Of a stretch of 10,889 nt of DNA, positions 9,057 through 10,889 are shown one piece after another. Made by a program: the position numbers and the translations under genes. A model generated the notes under the pieces. It was not told the origin of the DNA. It saw only the letters and a program-made list of their open reading frames with translations, and did no database searches. This DNA comes from Monoraphidium neglectum (Eukaryota; Chlorophyta; Chlorophyceae; Sphaeropleales; Selenastraceae). The DNA is taken from positions 1,703 through 12,591 of the forward strand of contig NW_014011926.1 in the NCBI RefSeq assembly GCF_000611645.1, written 5' to 3'. How positions within the stretch are numbered: the stretch's first letter is position 1; each line of letters starts with the position of its first letter.

Positions 9057-10548
9057 CTCAGGTTTTAAGGTCGTGGCCCGGTGCTTGGAGGCGTGCCAGT
9101 CCTGCTGACTCCTCATTCCAAGCCCTCTGGCTGCACCGTGGGGCCCAGGGCTCCGCTCTGTGGCCGAGCACCTAATGGCGGCATTTCTGCACTGCCATCA
9201 AGCCTGTTATCATGCGGCCCTTACCCGCATGATTATCGCTCTCATTTGCACCCGGCTACACCACTGATGCAACATTTTGTCGCACGCTTACAAACCCGCC
9301 ACATCCGCCTGCTCACAATTCACCCCCCAGGCCATGTTTGTCGACTTTGGAATGGCGGCGCGCTATGGTGGTGTGTGCTACCTCCGCTACGACGACACCA
9401 ACCCCAACGCAGAGAAACAGGTGGGACCACGGGGCGCTAGGGGCGGGACCGCCCTAGCAACGGGACGGGGGACTTTGCGGCGGCAGATAGCTCTGAGCTG
9501 ACTGTGCAGGCGGCCTCAGCCGAGCATGTGTCGCTCACACACCCTCTCGCTTTGCCCCGATCGCGCCCCGCACGCTCCCTGCTTTGGTTTCCTTGCGTCC
9601 CCATCCATGCATCCGAACCCCTCTGCCCATGTTCCCTGCCACCTCACGAGCCTCTCTCACCGCCATCACGCCAGCCCCCCCCTTCCTTTTGAATTCCCCC
9701 AGGAGTACATTGACCACATTGAGGAGATCGTGGCCTGGATGGGCTGGACCCCCTGGAAGATCACGTACGCGTCGGACTACTTTGACCGGCTCTACGACTA
9801 CGCGCTGCAGCTCATCCAGGGGGGACACGCGTACGTGTGCCACCAGGTGAGGGGGGGTGCGTGCGCATGCATGCATGTGTGTGTGTGTGATTTGTGACTG
9901 TGTGTGACTTTGTAAATGTGCATAAGCATCTATGTCGTGTGTTTGTGTGTGCATGTGCGTGCGCATGTGGCAAGAGCACACCTTGTGGCTCACGCTGTGC
10001 AGCTTGTTGCCGGCTGCAAGCAAGCCCTGCTGCATGCCGCGACACCATGGATGCGCGGGCCCCATACAGGATGTGCGGGCCCCATACGAAATCCCCCTCT
10101 GCTCCCCCTTTCTGCCCCCTTCCTCTCCAACCTCCCTCTTCCAATCTTCTGCCTCCCCCACCCCCCAGACCAAGGCGGAGATTGAGGAGTCGCGGGAGAA
10201 GAAGCAGCCCTCCCCCTGGAGGAACAGGTGGGGGGGGGGCGTTCGGGGTTGGGCTGGGCCCGTCTACCCTTGGAGTGCCATGAATGCATAATGGCGCCAC
10301 TGCAACGCCTGCTACATAGGGTCCATCGTCTGACGCGAGCACGCTTTCGTCTGCGATATCGGCGCACCAACACCCCCTTGGATGCGTCCTGCCCTTGATG
10401 CCGCCCTCGGCCCAAGGTCTGTTGAGGAGAACCTGCGTCTGTTTGAGGACATGCGGCGGGGGCTGTACCGCGAGGGTGAGGCCACCCTGCGCATGAAGAT
10501 GGACTACCTCAACGAGAACCCCACCATGTGGGACAGCGTGGCCTACAG
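6203..10548 (+). CDS. Glutaminyl-tRNA synthetase, cytosolic eukaryotic type (3' end off the right edge)
   Basis: Charges tRNA-Gln with glutamine in the cytosol; a class I synthetase. Thirteen exons: 6203-6300, 6554-6671, 6879-6944, 7106-7281, 7579-7648, 7837-7932, 8159-8257, 8449-8508, 8809-8964, 9331-9420, 9703-9846, 10169-10227, 10417-10548. All junction phases agree, giving about 454 residues. Residues 1-175 match the eukaryotic GlnRS N-terminal region ([35 protein letters not shown]). The second tRNA-binding region has [13 protein letters not shown], then a Lys/Ala-rich linker. The catalytic core starts near 262: [16 protein letters not shown] (HIGH at about 308-311), [52 protein letters not shown] and the N-terminal domains separate it from GluRS. 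ATG 6203 is the first ATG in its frame. The KMSKS loop and anticodon-binding domain lie beyond the window. Confidence 0.95.
7651..7675 (+). other. G-quadruplex-type motif next to the GlnRS intron 5 donor
   Basis: Four G runs of three or more (7651-7653, 7657-7660, 7666-7668, 7673-7675) with loops of 3-5 nt start 2 nt after the GT of the donor at 7649. On the transcript strand this fits the usual G3+N1-7 quadruplex pattern. Folding is not shown. Confidence 0.6.
7935..7976 (+). other. G-run cluster at the GlnRS intron 6 donor
   Basis: Immediately after the GT at 7933 come many G runs, ending with GGGGCGGGGGGCGGG (7962-7976), whose central run can be split. Together these can supply four or more G tracts on the transcript strand within the first 45 nt of the intron. 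Confidence 0.6.
8983..9052 (+). repeat. (TG)35 microsatellite in GlnRS intron 9
   Basis: An uninterrupted run of 35 TG dinucleotides starts 18 nt downstream of the donor GTGCGC at 8965. It lies in intron 9 (8965-9330, 366 nt), right after the exon that encodes the HIGH motif. The rest of that intron shows no exon or other feature. Valine/cysteine repeat ORFs drawn through it are artefacts of translating the intron. Confidence 0.97.
9876..9889 (+). repeat. Short (TG)7 tract in GlnRS intron 11
   Basis: Seven TG units about 30 nt after the donor GTGAGG at 9847, embedded in a longer GCATGCATG and TGTG-rich stretch reaching about 9970. Intron 11 spans 9847-10168 (322 nt) and also holds a TGTAA at 9911-9915 and a 20-bp tandem duplication. 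Confidence 0.85.
10050..10089. repeat. Tandem 20-bp direct repeat in GlnRS intron 11
   Basis: Two adjacent 20-bp copies, GATGCGCGGGCCCCATACAG and GATGTGCGGGCCCCATACGA, differ at three positions. This looks like a local tandem duplication inside the intron; no function is evident. Confidence 0.85.
10230..10258 (+). other. G-quadruplex motif at the GlnRS intron 12 donor
   Basis: A run of ten G belongs to the donor itself (AG|GTGGGG), followed by GGGG, GGG and GGG runs with loops of 5, 2 and 2 nt. This fits a four-tract quadruplex on the transcript strand and overlaps the 5' splice site. The G10 homopolymer is also a place where read length errors would be likely. Confidence 0.65.
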
Positions 10549-10889
10549 GTGACAAGGAGGGCGGGGGGAGGCCAGCCAGGGGCGGTCAGCGTTGGCGGTC
10601 TGGGAGGGTGCCTGCTGCGTGATGTCGATTGCAGACTGCAGCAATGACCGCCGCAGGATGCTTGTGGGGATGGGGGCCGGGGCAATGCGGAGGAGCATGC
10701 TGCTGGTGGAGGGAAGAACCCTTGCTGGCGGCAACGCCGCATGGCGAGCGCCCCCGATGTACACAACACTTCTTCCTGCTCACCTCACGTATCTTCGCCC
10801 CGGCCATCATTCGCCAGCCTCCTCTTACCACATCCACACTCACTCCTAAAAAAACCCCTCTTCCCTTTGCGCGCCCCCCTCCCCCGCCC
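10549..10889 (+). other. Start of GlnRS intron 13, continuing past the window
   Basis: The donor GTGACA follows the codon bases TAC AG of the conserved VAYR segment, in phase 2. The next expected exon should encode a segment beginning IKF and continuing through the WC-Y-P stretch of GlnRS, and I find no such coding sequence in the remaining 341 bases. The last 50 bases are C/T-rich and could be the approach to an acceptor. Confidence 0.8.

Noticed and set aside
8633..9175. Plus-strand ORFs with long Val/Cys runs
   Set aside because: They translate the (TG)35 microsatellite in GlnRS intron 9; only the exon 8809-8964 within them is real.
8809..10548. Glutamyl-tRNA synthetase instead of GlnRS
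   Set aside because: The two N-terminal tRNA-binding regions, [10 protein letters not shown] rather than [10 protein letters not shown], and [10 protein letters not shown] match GlnRS.
9812..10555. Long minus-strand ORF (247 codons)
   Set aside because: Antisense to GlnRS exons 11-13, with His/Thr runs from reversed TG repeats.
1..10889. A novel multi-gene system, CRISPR array, mobile element, prophage or biosynthetic cluster
   Set aside because: The genes are unrelated eukaryotic housekeeping genes; no spaced repeats, terminal inverted repeats, transposase or phage-like reading frames were found.

Overview
The window looks like nuclear DNA of a green alga (core chlorophyte; a trebouxiophyte/Chlorella-type relative is the best guess, inferred only from style). 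It is strongly GC-rich and dense with short spliceosomal introns, mostly GTG(A/C/G)-type donors with C-rich tracts before CAG acceptors. It has TGTAA motifs where poly(A) signals are expected, and its three recognisable proteins are eukaryotic housekeeping proteins. No bacterial operon, mobile element, tRNA, rRNA or CRISPR array was seen.

Four genes alternate in orientation (-, +, -, +). (1) 1-795, minus strand: 5' part of an unrecognised gene leaving the left edge. (2) 1205-4030, plus strand: OST48/WBP1/DDOST subunit of the ER oligosaccharyltransferase, six exons. (3) 4185-5423, minus strand: a Tim17/22/23-superfamily membrane protein, most like mitochondrial complex I subunit B14.7/NDUFA11. 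(4) 6203-10548 and beyond, plus strand: cytosolic glutaminyl-tRNA synthetase, first 13 exons, truncated by the right edge inside its 13th intron.

Genes 1 and 2 are head to head over about 410 bp. Genes 2 and 3 are tail to tail, with opposed TGTAA signals about 110 bp apart. Genes 3 and 4 are head to head over about 780 bp. The genes do unrelated jobs (N-glycosylation, respiration, translation), so nothing suggests a cluster or a new pathway.

The points of interest are in gene structure. OST48 has a probable GC-AG intron, and its reading frame appears broken by one base at both ends of the protein (an upstream mini-ORF overlaps its ATG, and a TGTAA lies inside its nominal last exon). Gene 1 has a comparable frame problem or an unusually short intron. 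Several introns carry sense-strand (TG)n or G-quadruplex-type tracts close to their 5' splice sites, including a (TG)35 microsatellite in the GlnRS gene.
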